Source: Gimesia sp.
GTDB lineage: Bacteria; Planctomycetota; Planctomycetia; Planctomycetales; Planctomycetaceae
Direction: 5' to 3'
Assembly (NCBI RefSeq): GCF_040219335.1
Contig: NZ_JAVJSQ010000028.1
Span: forward strand, 124,001 to 188,000
Length of the DNA stretch: 64,000 bases
Positions 45,145 through 53,703 of the stretch are shown one piece after another. Position 1 is the first letter of the stretch. Each line of letters starts with the position of its first letter. A program made the position numbers and the translations under genes. The notes beneath the pieces were generated by a model that saw nothing but the letters and a program-made list of their open reading frames with translations, had not been told where the DNA came from and did not search any database.

Positions 45145-46587
45145 ATGCAGCTGTTACGGTTCACGTTGATCCTGTCTCTGGCCCTGGTCGCCTGCAGTTC
45201 AAACCTCTTCGCACAGCAAACCCCGAAATTCGCTCCGGTGAAACCCGCCGGCGATCCGGCCACCTTCGGTGCGAACATTCAGCGGACCATGACACTGCTG
45301 GCTACCAGCACGCCGGAACAACGCCATCGGGTCCGCATCCTGTTCTACGGCCAGTCCGTTACCCGCAATCCGTGGTGGGAAGACGTGGCGGATGACCTCC
45401 GCCAACGGTTTCCGCACGCCGACCTCGAAATCGAAAATCGTGCCATCGGCGGCTATGGCGGACCGGTCCTGATCAACACCGCCGAATTTGATCTCTACCC
45501 CTTCTACCCGGATCTGGTGATCTTTCACGTCTGGTCCGGGGTGGAAACCGGCCACCAGGAAAAAATCATCCGCCGCATCCGTGAGCGGACCACCGCCGAG
45601 GTCCTGCTCTGGACCAGTAACCTGCGCTGGCCGAGTACCGTCCCGCCGGACGGCGACCCGCAACATCCCGACGTGCTGGCCAAAGACGCGCAGGATCAGG
45701 CGATTTCCGATCTCTACTTTCGCCTGGGCCGGGAACTCAATTGCGAAGTGGCCGATGTCCGCACCGGTATGCAACGTTATCTGAAAGAAAATAACCTGGT
45801 TGTGAAAGACACCCTCCGCGACACGGTGCACCCGAACAAATTAGGGAACTTCCTCATCGCCGAGCTGGTCAAACCACATCTCCGCTATGATCCCAGCTTC
45901 CCCAATGACAAATGGAAAGACCTCGTTACCGATGTCCCCGTGAATGACCCGCGGGTTCAGCACAAAGACGACGGCTCCCTGACGCTGAAGTTTCAAGGCA
46001 ACCGCATCGACGTGATCGTGGCTCCCGGTGACGCAGCGAAAGCCGACGTGCTGCTGGACGGGAAATCCCCCTCACAATTCCCCGCGCTCTACTATCACAG
46101 TCGCCCCAGCCCCACGCCCGTCGCGGGAAGGCCGGCCTTCAATCGCATCGATCATCAGAGCCCGCTGCAGGTGGAAACCTGGACCGCCCGCATCCTCGAA
46201 TGCGATCTGGAAAAGGATGTGCTGCGGTACGAAGTCAGCGGTTCCAAAACGGGCCCCGACGGCACCGGCGACCACAAACAGCGTTTCGTTTCCAACTCCG
46301 GTCGCGTGGTGATCGAACCCCGTATGTGGATGGTCAACTGGTCCCTGCGTTATCGCAAACAGAGTCTGCCCAAAGATTACAAAGTCACTTGGGAAACCAG
46401 ACCACTGTTCGTAGACGTCTGGCAATCCCCGGCGGTCACAGACTCATCCAAAGAATATCCCACGGTCCTCGCCCAGGGCATGAAAAACGGCGACCACAGA
46501 CTGACCTTCAAGCCGCAGACCCCAGGCAAACTCCCCGTCAAAGCCTTCCGAATCTACCGACCCCCGTTGCAGGTTTCCGCTGAATAA
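45145..46587 (+). CDS. exported SGNH/GDSL-type hydrolase-like protein
   Basis: 480 residues from ATG 45145 (GAGGA upstream). The signal peptide runs to about NLFAQ, with a possible lipobox VACS. SGNH-like elements are a block I FYGQSVTRNPWW in which Ser is the probable nucleophile, IGGYGGPVL (block II Gly), and DTVHPNKLGNFLIA (Asp/His of block V). The last ~200 residues are beta-rich and unassigned, perhaps carbohydrate-binding. Many such planctomycete proteins are acetyl esterases of polysaccharides; that is inference. It marks the return to GC-rich sequence after the island. Confidence 0.75.
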   Translation: MQLLRFTLILSLALVACSSNLFAQQTPKFAPVKPAGDPATFGANIQRTMTLLATSTPEQRHRVRILFYGQSVTRNPWWEDVADDLRQRFPHADLEIENRAIGGYGGPVLINTAEFDLYPFYPDLVIFHVWSGVETGHQEKIIRRIRERTTAEVLLWTSNLRWPSTVPPDGDPQHPDVLAKDAQDQAISDLYFRLGRELNCEVADVRTGMQRYLKENNLVVKDTLRDTVHPNKLGNFLIAELVKPHLRYDPSFPNDKWKDLVTDVPVNDPRVQHKDDGSLTLKFQGNRIDVIVAPGDAAKADVLLDGKSPSQFPALYYHSRPSPTPVAGRPAFNRIDHQSPLQVETWTARILECDLEKDVLRYEVSGSKTGPDGTGDHKQRFVSNSGRVVIEPRMWMVNWSLRYRKQSLPKDYKVTWETRPLFVDVWQSPAVTDSSKEYPTVLAQGMKNGDHRLTFKPQTPGKLPVKAFRIYRPPLQVSAE

Positions 46588-46598
46588 TTCTGGTGGAA

Positions 46599-47282
46599 TC
46601 AGGAATCGGTATTGTCCTGAAGCAAGTGCTTTTCCACCCAGGAACGAAGCCGCTTGCTTTCGAACGATCCCTGGTAGGACGTTGAATTGCCTGACTTCTT
46701 AACAAAGTATCCGATCACGCTCTGCGGGAAGCGGGGGTTGAGGTGCAGCTCAAATTCATGTCGCGTTGTACCATCCACCACAGTGTACCACGAAGCGGTG
46801 TAGCGTGGATGGTTCGGAGCGTGCCCCACAGCATCAGCGATGCCCGTTGCGAAGGCCGAAATTGTTTCGGGATCCTTGAAGTGGGCAATGCGTTTTTTTC
46901 CGGATCGATCAAACACGGTGATTTGTTTGAGTTGCTCATCCTGCAACTGGTTCAGGGCTTTCAGGTTCGCCATCTCGCGCTGCATTCTGGGCAGGGCAAC
47001 GCCAAAGGCCATGCCGGTGATGATGACCGCGAGCAGCCCCATCAGGCAGGCGACTCCGATCCACGCTCGACTGGTGGGCGCCGACTTGATTTGCCACACA
47101 ACACCGATGATGAACCCCGGCAACGTGCCGGCGACAGCTCCCAGCCAGAAGTTCATGAACCAGAAATGGTGCAGGGAGAGCGCCAGGCAAACCGCACCTC
47201 CCACAAACTGGCAAACGATCACAATCACAATGATCCGCCAGGTGCCCTTGAGATCCGTGGCGTTGATTTGTCCGTGTTTCAT
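46599..47282 (-). CDS. membrane protein of unknown function
   Basis: 227 residues with three hydrophobic helices (about 15-37, 42-64, 75-98) followed by a soluble C-terminal domain of ~125 residues (FDRSGKKRIAHFKDPETISA onward) that reads like a small mixed alpha/beta fold. It is convergent with the SGNH gene, with 11 bases between the stops. No family recognised. Confidence 0.6.
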   Translation of the reverse strand: MKHGQINATDLKGTWRIIVIVIVCQFVGGAVCLALSLHHFWFMNFWLGAVAGTLPGFIIGVVWQIKSAPTSRAWIGVACLMGLLAVIITGMAFGVALPRMQREMANLKALNQLQDEQLKQITVFDRSGKKRIAHFKDPETISAFATGIADAVGHAPNHPRYTASWYTVVDGTTRHEFELHLNPRFPQSVIGYFVKKSGNSTSYQGSFESKRLRSWVEKHLLQDNTDS

Positions 47283-47514
47283 GTCTTACGTCTATATCCG
47301 GGAGTAGGAAAACGCTGTCAGGATCATTAAATCTTTCTTGAGGTTCATTCCTGTATTCTACACGGTCACCCAGCAGGGGATACAGCTAATTCAGGAACCT
47401 TCAACTCGCATTGGGGAGTCTCAACCTGCACTCTTTTTACATTTCCTCGCAAATCAATCATAATGCACCCACGACATCACAACGGCTTCCGCAACCACCA
47501 ACGAAAACGCGCCC

Positions 47515-48942
47515 ATGCTTTCCGAACTCAAACTCCTCGACGCCACACTCCATCGCACGGACACCCAGACCCGCATGCCCTTTCGGTTCGGCATCGCCGT
47601 CATGACCGCGGCCCCGCACGTCTTCCTCAAGTGTCGCTATGAAATCGGCGGGCAGGTCGTCACCGGCATCGCCGCCGAGGGACTTTTGCCCCGCTGGTTC
47701 GACAAGTCCCCCGAAAAACAGGCCGATCAGGAAATCGACGAAATGCTGCAGGTCATTCGGCAGGCCGTCGCGTTCGCCCGCCAGGCGGAACCCGCGCCCG
47801 CGTTTGATTTCTGGCGACAGGTCTATCAGTCACAGGTCGCCTGGGCCGCGGAGCAGGGCTTCCCTTCATTATTGGCCCAGTTCGGCGTCACGATGGTCGA
47901 ACGCACTCTGCTCGACGCACTCGCCCGGGCCGAACAGTGCAATCTGGCCACGCTGTTACGGGAGAACCGGGTCGGCCTCGATCTGGCTGCCATCCATCCC
48001 GAACTGAAAGGCCGCATGCCGGCTGAGTTCCTCCCCGCACAACCGCTCACGAAAATCATAGCCCGCCACACGGTCGGACTGTCCGATCCCCTGACCGCCG
48101 CCGACCTCACTCCCGAAAACCGCATCGACGATGGCCTGCCGCAAACGCTCGAAGACTGCATCCGCGCCTACGGACTAAAACACTTCAAACTCAAGGCCCA
48201 GGGGGATGTCGACCTCGATCTGGATCGGCTCCGCGCCGTCGCTCAGGTCATCACCGCGCATTGCGGCAACAATTACGCCTTCACGCTGGACGGCAACGAG
48301 CAGTACCGCGAGTTCCCCCGCTTCGTCGAACTCTGGGACGGCATTCAGGCCGACGCGGCTCTGTCGAACTTCTTCGAAAACCTGATCTTCATCGAGCAGC
48401 CCCTGCATCGTAGCGTGGCCCTGGACCCGGCCATCGCGCACATTGCCGACTGGGAAAACGGGCCGCCGGTGATCATTGACGAATCCGACGCCGAACTCAG
48501 CGCACTCGAACAGGCACTCCAGCTCGGCTACGCGGGGACGAGCCACAAGAACTGCAAAGGCATCCTGAAGGCAACCGCCCATCGCTGTCTGATCAATCAC
48601 CGCAACGCCACCGAAAACACAAACCGCTACCAGATGAGCGGCGAAGACCTGGTGAATATCGGCCCGGTCGCCCTGCTGCAGGACCTCGCCGCCCAGGCAG
48701 CCCTGGGCATTACCTCCGTCGAACGCAACGGCCACCACTACTTCCATGGTCTGACCCCGTTCCCCAAACAAATCAGCCAACTGATTCTACAGCAGCACGG
48801 CGATCTCTACACCGAGATGGACAACGGCTTCGCCCGCGTCGACATCACCAACGGCGAACTCAACCTGACCTCCCTCAACGCCGCCCCGTTCGGTGTGGGT
48901 GTGGAAGTGCCCCTGAACGGCTTTGAAGAACTGTCACTCTGA
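47515..48942 (+). CDS. enolase-superfamily protein (mandelate racemase/muconate lactonizing-like)
   Basis: 475 residues. Elements of the superfamily's C-terminal barrel are YGLKHFKLKAQGDVDLDLDR (K-x-K), TLDGNEQY (Asp metal ligand), FIEQPL (Glu ligand) and VIIDESDAE (Glu/Asp ligand), with an N-terminal capping domain before them. These enzymes abstract a proton alpha to a carboxylate with Mg2+ help. The His/Lys on the far side of the barrel (SHKNCKGILKA) is plausible but subgroup assignment is not possible. No signal peptide, so cytosolic. Confidence 0.78.
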   Translation: MLSELKLLDATLHRTDTQTRMPFRFGIAVMTAAPHVFLKCRYEIGGQVVTGIAAEGLLPRWFDKSPEKQADQEIDEMLQVIRQAVAFARQAEPAPAFDFWRQVYQSQVAWAAEQGFPSLLAQFGVTMVERTLLDALARAEQCNLATLLRENRVGLDLAAIHPELKGRMPAEFLPAQPLTKIIARHTVGLSDPLTAADLTPENRIDDGLPQTLEDCIRAYGLKHFKLKAQGDVDLDLDRLRAVAQVITAHCGNNYAFTLDGNEQYREFPRFVELWDGIQADAALSNFFENLIFIEQPLHRSVALDPAIAHIADWENGPPVIIDESDAELSALEQALQLGYAGTSHKNCKGILKATAHRCLINHRNATENTNRYQMSGEDLVNIGPVALLQDLAAQAALGITSVERNGHHYFHGLTPFPKQISQLILQQHGDLYTEMDNGFARVDITNGELNLTSLNAAPFGVGVEVPLNGFEELSL

Positions 48943-48965
48943 GGACTTTTTACCAGGACTGTCCC

Positions 48966-49319
48966 ATGTCGGAAATGGAAATAATACAAGCCCTTGAGCG
49001 ACTGTTACCAACTGAAAAAATCATGAGCGATGCTCGGGATCTGATCGAGGAGTGTGAATATCAGTTTGATTTCGACGAGGATGGCCTGGTATCTATTCCT
49101 GTGGACGTTGAATTGATCTTCATCTCCAAAAGCGCCTTGTATACGCCGTTTGATGTCCATTTTGGGACCGGTTATAAGTCGATCGTGGCGGTTGGAAATG
49201 TCAGGCAGTATGATCTTCATATATCTGATCTGGCTGCAGATTATGGTTTCATCACTCTCTGGTACAATCGGGATGCTAAAATAATTACGACTGATGTTAT
49301 GCAGAAACTCTTCAGGTAA
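48966..49319 (+). CDS. small soluble protein of unknown function
   Basis: 117 residues, strongly acidic, no signal or membrane segment. ATG 48966 follows the enolase-superfamily gene by 23 bases, so the two may be co-transcribed, although this gene is AT-richer. A TTCGTG repeat follows the stop. No family recognised. Confidence 0.5.
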   Translation: MSEMEIIQALERLLPTEKIMSDARDLIEECEYQFDFDEDGLVSIPVDVELIFISKSALYTPFDVHFGTGYKSIVAVGNVRQYDLHISDLAADYGFITLWYNRDAKIITTDVMQKLFR

Positions 49320-49334
49320 CTGGATGCGAAATAA

Positions 49335-49356
49335 TTCGTGCCTTTCGTGGTAGTAA
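49335..49356 (+). repeat. TTCGTG repeat, truncated copy 8
   Basis: Two TTCGTG hexamers nine bases apart (49335, 49344), then GTAGTAA. It lies in the 64-base spacer before the methyltransferase gene. It is the only copy outside the 22-30 kb cluster. Confidence 0.7.
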
Positions 49357-49383
49357 TCAAATCCATCACAGTGAACCCCGTCC

Positions 49384-50133
49384 ATGACCACCGACTATAA
49401 CAAAATCGCCGAGCAGTACCGCGAAGTCAAAGGACGCCCCTGGCGGTCGCTGGTCGAAGAGTATTCGCTGCTCCAACTGATCGGCCCCGTGGCTGGCCTG
49501 AAGGTCGTCGACCTCGCCTGTGGCGAAGGCTTCTTCACCCGCAAACTCAGACAGCAGGGGGCCGCCTCAATCGTCGGTACCGATGTCTCCCACGAGATGA
49601 TCAAACTGGCGACCGAGCGGGAACAGGCTGAACCGCTGGGCATCGACTACCTCGTCGAAGACGTGCGGGCAGAGGGCCCCCGGCTCGACCATGATCTCGC
49701 AGTCGCTGCCTGGTTACTCGTCTACGCGCACGACCGGGAGGAACTGGCTGCCATGTGCCGGGGCCTCGCGCGTCAGCTCAGGCCCGGAGGGCGGCTCGTC
49801 ACGCTGACCACCAATCCGCAGCTCTATTTCTTCCCCGAGTTCGATTACCAGAAGTACGGCTTCCAGATTCATCTCGAAGACCAGGTACGCGAAGGCGCCC
49901 TGATCCGCTGGACGGGCCGTCTCAAAGATGGCTCCCAACTCGAAGTCGTGAACTATTACCTCCCCGAGGAAGCGTATGCCTCCGCTTTGGAAGCCGCCGG
50001 CTTTCGCGACATTGTGTTTCATTCGCTCTGTCTCTCCCCGGAAGCAGCCGACGAAGCAGATTTCTGGGCCGGCATGATCAACCAGCCCCCGGCTATCATG
50101 ATCGAAGCCATTCGGGCAGAGGACACGATCTGA
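49384..50133 (+). CDS. class I SAM-dependent methyltransferase
   Basis: 249 residues. The SAM-binding motif VVDLACGEGFFTRKLRQQGA is at about 41-60, and VGTDVSHEMIKLATEREQAE gives the acidic ribose-contact loop. A later ...LRPGGRLVTLTTNP strand is typical of UbiE/COQ5-like enzymes. It is a small-molecule or tRNA-type methyltransferase in the cytoplasm; the substrate is not recognisable. Start ATG 49384. Confidence 0.85.
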   Translation: MTTDYNKIAEQYREVKGRPWRSLVEEYSLLQLIGPVAGLKVVDLACGEGFFTRKLRQQGAASIVGTDVSHEMIKLATEREQAEPLGIDYLVEDVRAEGPRLDHDLAVAAWLLVYAHDREELAAMCRGLARQLRPGGRLVTLTTNPQLYFFPEFDYQKYGFQIHLEDQVREGALIRWTGRLKDGSQLEVVNYYLPEEAYASALEAAGFRDIVFHSLCLSPEAADEADFWAGMINQPPAIMIEAIRAEDTI

Positions 50134-50170
50134 AATCCAGCAGTCAATGTTCAGAACCGCCGCATTGTTC

Positions 50171-50176
50171 TATAAT
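50171..50176 (+). promoter_or_regulatory. candidate -10 box upstream of D-2-hydroxyacid dehydrogenase
   Basis: Perfect TATAAT 57 bases before the GTG start at 50233. The -35 candidate TGTTCA at 17 bases is poor. Confidence 0.35.
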
Positions 50177-50232
50177 CATATCAGGCGCGCAGAGTACACG
50201 CAGTAGCAAGAGTTAGGGAAAGGATTTCAGCA

Positions 50233-51378
50233 GTGGCAGACAGGAATGATCGGGAACGGCTTGAGGATTTCATCGCACAGTTACAGTCGCAGTCGGGACT
50301 CAATCCTCTGAAGTACGAACGCATGCTGGCCGAGTTACACGCGACTCTGCCGTTGGACGGACACGACTCCGAGGGCCGCCGACAGATCGCCTTTTTCGAT
50401 GCAAAGCAGTACGACCTCCATTCATTTTCCGCACGAAACGACGACAGCTTCCAGTTGATCGCCATCGAATCGCCCCTCAATGAACAGACAGCCTCCGCGG
50501 CTGCGGGCTGCAAGGTGGTCTGTATCTTCGTCAATGATGAAGCACACGAGCCGGTCATCGCACGGCTCGCGGAACTGGGCGTGGAACTGATCGCCCTCCG
50601 TTGTGCCGGCTTCAATAATGTCGATCTCGAAGCCTGCCGCAAATATGGCATCAGCGTCGTACGGGTGCCCGCCTACTCGCCGCATGCGGTCGCCGAACAT
50701 ACCGTGGCGTTGATGCTGATGCTCAACCGTCATCTACACCAGGCATACCTGCGGAACCGGGCCGGGGCGTTCATTCTGGATGGACTGACCGGCTTCGACA
50801 TGCACGGCAAAACCGTCGGCGTTATCGGCACCGGGAAGATCGGGCAGTGTGTCGTCGAGATTCTGACCGGCTTCGGCTGTCACGTGCTGGCTTATGACGT
50901 GCACGAAAATCCTGAAGTCGCCAGCCTGCCACAGACAAAGTACGTCGACCTGGATGAACTGCTCTCCCAGTCCGATGTCATCACGCTGCATGTGCCACTC
51001 TTCGAAGAGACCTATCACCTGATTAACCAGGAAACCATCGCCCGCATGAAACCGGGGGTGATGCTCATCAACACCTCGCGGGGCGGCCTGGTCGAAACGG
51101 TCTCGCTGATCGACGGCTTAAAGACCGGCCAGATCGGCTACGCCGGCCTGGATGTCTATGAAGAAGAGGCGGGGATTTTCTTTCACGATATCTCGAACCA
51201 GGTTCTCGACGACGACGTACTGGCCCGACTGATGACATTCAATAATGTCGTTATCACTTCGCACCAGGCGTTCCTGACCAACGAAGCCCTGGATAACATC
51301 GCCGAAACCACCTACGCCAATATCGAAGAATTCTTCGCCGGCAAACGGGGCGCAGAGCTGACTCATCACGTCGGGTAA
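50233..51378 (+). CDS. D-2-hydroxyacid dehydrogenase (D-lactate dehydrogenase-like)
   Basis: 381 residues from GTG 50233 (AAAGGA upstream). The catalytic body begins near residue 50 with IAFFDAKQYDLHSF, as in D-lactate dehydrogenases. NAD motif GVIGTGKIGQCVVEIL, catalytic Arg in INTSRGGLV, later Glu region and His in TSHQAFLTNEAL are all visible. The ~48 N-terminal residues (MADRNDRERLEDFIAQLQSQ onward) are extra and helical compared with typical family members. It reduces 2-oxoacids such as pyruvate with NADH in the cytoplasm; exact specificity is uncertain. Confidence 0.85.
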   Translation: MADRNDRERLEDFIAQLQSQSGLNPLKYERMLAELHATLPLDGHDSEGRRQIAFFDAKQYDLHSFSARNDDSFQLIAIESPLNEQTASAAAGCKVVCIFVNDEAHEPVIARLAELGVELIALRCAGFNNVDLEACRKYGISVVRVPAYSPHAVAEHTVALMLMLNRHLHQAYLRNRAGAFILDGLTGFDMHGKTVGVIGTGKIGQCVVEILTGFGCHVLAYDVHENPEVASLPQTKYVDLDELLSQSDVITLHVPLFEETYHLINQETIARMKPGVMLINTSRGGLVETVSLIDGLKTGQIGYAGLDVYEEEAGIFFHDISNQVLDDDVLARLMTFNNVVITSHQAFLTNEALDNIAETTYANIEEFFAGKRGAELTHHVG

Positions 51379-51407
51379 CAGAGTGAAGTTGATCCAGCGT
51401 CGACACA

Positions 51408-52046
51408 TTAACCCGTGTGACGCACCTCATTCCCGAAAAATTCCACCGACCACCCACTACCATACTCGCTGATCACATCCACGAACCAGTACCCCGTCTC
51501 GCGTTCGACCGTAATCTTATCCAGGGTAACCTGACGCGAATCCTGGTGGGGGACGTTATGCAGGTAGTAAGCCAGATTATGCAGAATGCGAAAGGCTTCA
51601 CACAGCGCTTCATCGTCGACGCCAGTGTCACCTCCCGGCAGCACGAGGTCAATATCATCGACCTGAATCCACGCATCGGCTAACTCCGGCGGACGCCAGA
51701 CAGGAGCCAGATTTTCGGTGTATCCATACCACCAGTCCCCCTCCAGATCGCCGGATGACTCTGTCAGTCCCATGTCAAACAGAGTGTTGAGTTGATACAG
51801 GACCCAGAGCGCATAGTTCCTTGGAGTATTGACCGTGCATAGTAACTCCAGCCACTTTCGTTCCCCCAGGTAGACAATGCCGTACCGTTTCTCAAAACCG
51901 ATCAGTTCCCGGATCCGACTGCTGACTTTATCTGACGACAGGTCACTCTTGCCAATCAGCGATTCCTCACCGATCTCCTGTTCGAGCTTGCGATATTCAG
52001 ACCACGGCAAGTAACGCCTCTGACCAGCGGAGAAGGGGGAATCCAT
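51408..52046 (-). CDS. soluble protein of unknown function
   Basis: 212 residues, acidic, rich in Trp and Tyr, with no signal or membrane segment. Conserved-looking features are GRRYLPWSEYRKL-like opening and a Glu/Asp-rich C-terminus (ERETGYWFVDVISEYGSGWS). No family recognised. It lies tail-to-tail with the dehydrogenase gene. Confidence 0.55.
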   Translation of the reverse strand: MDSPFSAGQRRYLPWSEYRKLEQEIGEESLIGKSDLSSDKVSSRIRELIGFEKRYGIVYLGERKWLELLCTVNTPRNYALWVLYQLNTLFDMGLTESSGDLEGDWWYGYTENLAPVWRPPELADAWIQVDDIDLVLPGGDTGVDDEALCEAFRILHNLAYYLHNVPHQDSRQVTLDKITVERETGYWFVDVISEYGSGWSVEFFGNEVRHTG

Positions 52047-52139
52047 GCAGTAACATTTCCAGCAAAGTAAAGCGACGAGACACAGGCGGGATGACGTTCC
52101 TCCCGCCCGATTTCAGGACGACCCCAGTCTCGCGGATTC

Positions 52140-52883
52140 TCACTTTTCAGGCAACAGCAATGTCGCGCCGGGGGTAACGGTCAGTTTTTCCACGTGTCCC
52201 GTGCGCATTTCTCCGGACTTCGCATCTTGAAACAGCAGGTGCATGTGCACCGAAGTCCCCGGATGCGTGATGTTGCCGGCTGCATCTTTGGCGAACACCC
52301 CGACCAGCTTGCCACTGACTTTTGGCAGATCCGCCTCAAAAGGCCGCTTGTCGGCGGGCAGCGTCTCTTTCCGCATCCGGGCCCGAATCGGACACGCGCC
52401 GTTGATCACATGGAGCTCGACATTTTGAAAATCGCCCTCGATCACAAACACGAACGGCGCTTTGACATCCAGACCTGCCTGGCGGGCATCCTGTTCAATC
52501 AGGGAGTTCAAATCGTCCGAAGAGACCGCCTGTGAAAGTGGATGTTTCGACCAGTCAGTCACATACCCGCCAACCAATAGGGCAGCCTGGGTCTGGGGCG
52601 TCAGCTTGAGCGTCTGCAGCTTCCCATCCGGCTTCACTTGTGTGAGTGTCACTTTGCCGTCAAGGATCGTCGCCTCACCTCCGAGCGATTCCAGTGCGCC
52701 GACCCCATAAAAGTGCGGCTGCTTTACCAGCTTCGCAAATTTAACGCGTCCCTGGTGCTGCTGCTGTCCGATCACTTCATGCATCTTGCCATACTGCACC
52801 ACATCGCCTGCCGTGACACTGTTCAAGCATCCCAGCAACACGGCTAAACATCCCCAGCCGCTAAAGATCATGGACCTGTTCAT
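52140..52883 (-). CDS. exported acetolactate decarboxylase-like protein
   Basis: 247 residues with a signal peptide (SMIFSGWGCLAVLLGCLNSV, possibly ending before AGD). The mature part has the alpha-acetolactate decarboxylase layout: YGVGALESLGGEATILDGKV near residue 56, and the zinc-ligand region GTSVHMHLLFQDAKSGEMRT followed by GHV. The usual H-x-H...H spacing is lengthened by about four residues. The enzyme would convert acetolactate to acetoin. No acetolactate synthase or acetoin gene is nearby, and export is unusual, though secreted homologues exist in Gram-positives. The substrate is therefore open. Confidence 0.75.
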   Translation of the reverse strand: MNRSMIFSGWGCLAVLLGCLNSVTAGDVVQYGKMHEVIGQQQHQGRVKFAKLVKQPHFYGVGALESLGGEATILDGKVTLTQVKPDGKLQTLKLTPQTQAALLVGGYVTDWSKHPLSQAVSSDDLNSLIEQDARQAGLDVKAPFVFVIEGDFQNVELHVINGACPIRARMRKETLPADKRPFEADLPKVSGKLVGVFAKDAAGNITHPGTSVHMHLLFQDAKSGEMRTGHVEKLTVTPGATLLLPEK

Positions 52884-52980
52884 CGTATCGTCTCCCGTTA
52901 AATATGAATCGATAAACTCTCAGTCCTGCACGCTCTCATTATACGTCTTGCGAGGGGGCCAGGTTAGTCGCAGAATCGCC

Positions 52981-53478
52981 CTATTCGGTTTTCGCATTCA
53001 CAGACAACAGCTTCCCCGTTGTCAGATCGACGCCCGACCACTCAATCGAATTTTCGCCGAACAGGTAATACTCAGTCGCGCCTGCTTCGGTTTCAATCTG
53101 GGCGAATACGAAATTATCACCGACACTATAGCTGAATTTGGCTTCTTCCGGCACACGCAGTCGGCTCCAGTTCCCGGATGCAGACGAGTACGCGTAGAGA
53201 TCTCGTCCGACCGGGCAGATCCCCATTGCAGACGAGACAGTGGGTTGAAGTTTCGCCAGTGCCTCTGCAGAGGGTTTGCCTGCGACTTTCGTCTGCGACC
53301 AGTCACCAGATTCCATGCTGAAGGCCAATAGTTTGTCCCGAGACTGGGGAACGATCAGTATGAATTCCCGAGTTTGGAGCACAATCGGTTTCGCCCAGGT
53401 CGTCTTATCTGCTCCCGAGGCAGGGGCCAGGCTCAGGAAGATGAGCAACAGCGGCAACAGTTTTAAGGTTGAGCGCAT
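52981..53478 (-). CDS. exported protein of unknown function
   Basis: 165 residues with a Sec signal peptide (LKLLPLLLIFLSLAPASGAD). The mature part is beta-rich with two similar repeats around GDWSQTKV and GNWSRLRV, reminiscent of a partial propeller. No family recognised. Separated by about 100 bases from the decarboxylase gene on the same strand, so co-transcription is possible. Confidence 0.6.
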   Translation of the reverse strand: MRSTLKLLPLLLIFLSLAPASGADKTTWAKPIVLQTREFILIVPQSRDKLLAFSMESGDWSQTKVAGKPSAEALAKLQPTVSSAMGICPVGRDLYAYSSASGNWSRLRVPEEAKFSYSVGDNFVFAQIETEAGATEYYLFGENSIEWSGVDLTTGKLLSVNAKTE

Positions 53479-53703
53479 GACAGTATTCCTTGATAGTGAA
53501 AGGTGTCAGATCTGCTGAGAAGGGGAATCTCGCTCCAGGCAGAAACGCCTTCAAGACGCTGACCTGCAGGCTGAGATCCGTGCTGTACATTGATCATATC
53601 TGGTCGAAAGAGCAGAGTCTACGAATGATTCCAGAATCGCAGTGGCAGTCAGGTTTTCGGTCTCCGGTGGATACTTAACTCACATAGAGGCAGTAGAGCG
53701 TTC

